From Dirofilaria immitis (Eukaryota; Nematoda; Chromadorea; Rhabditida; Onchocercidae): a DNA stretch of 64,000 nucleotides. Under the pieces are notes generated by a model. That model had not been told where the DNA came from. It saw nothing but the letters and a program-made list of their open reading frames with translations, and ran no database searches. This document shows positions 63,760-64,000 of this stretch, piece by piece (the first letter of the stretch is position 1; each line of letters opens with the position of its first letter). A program made the position numbers and the translations under genes. Location: assembly GCA_024305405.1 (NCBI GenBank), contig JAKNDB010000087.1:4032501-4096500 (forward strand). The letters are read 5' to 3'.

Positions 63760-64000
63760 ACTTCATTTCTAGTATATCATGTTCTTATCTGTAGAAATGT
63801 CAGCGCTTTCATGTTTTACTAAGCATATATTGGATTTTAATTACAAATTGGTAAAAAATCAGTACAATGCTTAACATGTATGCGATACAAATGCAAATGC
63901 TTGGAGGAGATCGTATCCCAATAACATATTTTTTGTGGTTTGCGGTTTAAATCTGCATGTAAATTATTTGTGAATGGGGCGATGAAACATAAAAGATTTG
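63760..64000. other. downstream of the dehydrogenase, no feature seen
   Basis: Presumed 3' UTR. No coding or structural signal is visible before the window ends. Confidence 0.5.

Noticed and set aside
1..64000. CRISPR arrays, bacterial operons, insertion sequences or rRNA/tRNA genes
   Set aside because: None seen. The window is spliced eukaryotic DNA, and the direct repeats are single tandem duplications or microsatellites.

Overview
The window looks like nuclear DNA of a parasitic-type nematode, most likely a spirurid/filarial worm (inference). It is strongly AT-rich. Its genes are split into many short exons with GT...AG introns, acceptors of the TTTTCAG/TTTTTAG type and introns up to about 3 kb. 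Several gene starts lie directly behind a T-rich AG, as expected for spliced-leader addition. The proteins match animal families. Most computed open reading frames are intron read-through or single exons, so I rebuilt the genes from splice sites, reading phase and protein motifs.

Layout. 136-616 (+): the last two exons of a Wnt ligand, entering from the left edge. About 4540-9661 (+): an H-NOX soluble guanylate cyclase. 12453-20230 (-): Dishevelled, with DIX, PDZ and DEP domains and the conserved C-terminal tail. 21385-25056 (+): a vaccinia-related kinase (VRK), head-to-head with Dishevelled. About 25450-28440 (-): coding islands of a gene I cannot identify, heavily broken. 30417-30695 (-), with possible exons near 31.4-31.6 and 32.4-32.6 kb: a second unidentified locus. 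36686-45817 (+): a TEAD/Scalloped transcription factor. 47623-51927 (-): a seven-finger C2H2 zinc-finger protein. 53745-57531 (+): a MATH-BTB protein of the SPOP/BATH type. 59293-63759 (+): a very-long-chain acyl-CoA dehydrogenase.

How the genes relate. A Wnt ligand and Dishevelled, the cytoplasmic hub of Wnt signalling, lie within 20 kb of each other. TEAD (Hippo output) and the SPOP-like CUL3 adaptor are developmental regulators, whereas the cyclase (gas or redox sensing) and the dehydrogenase (fatty-acid oxidation) are unrelated. This is ordinary eukaryotic gene order, not an operon.

Sequence quality matters here. At least eleven conserved exons need exactly one extra base, nearly always in an A or T run, to restore the frame. 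The pattern points to homopolymer under-calling in the assembly rather than to pseudogenes. I did not find a convincing new biological system. The best leads are an altered heme-anchoring motif in the cyclase, two apparent GC-AG introns, and the unidentified minus-strand loci at 25-33 kb.
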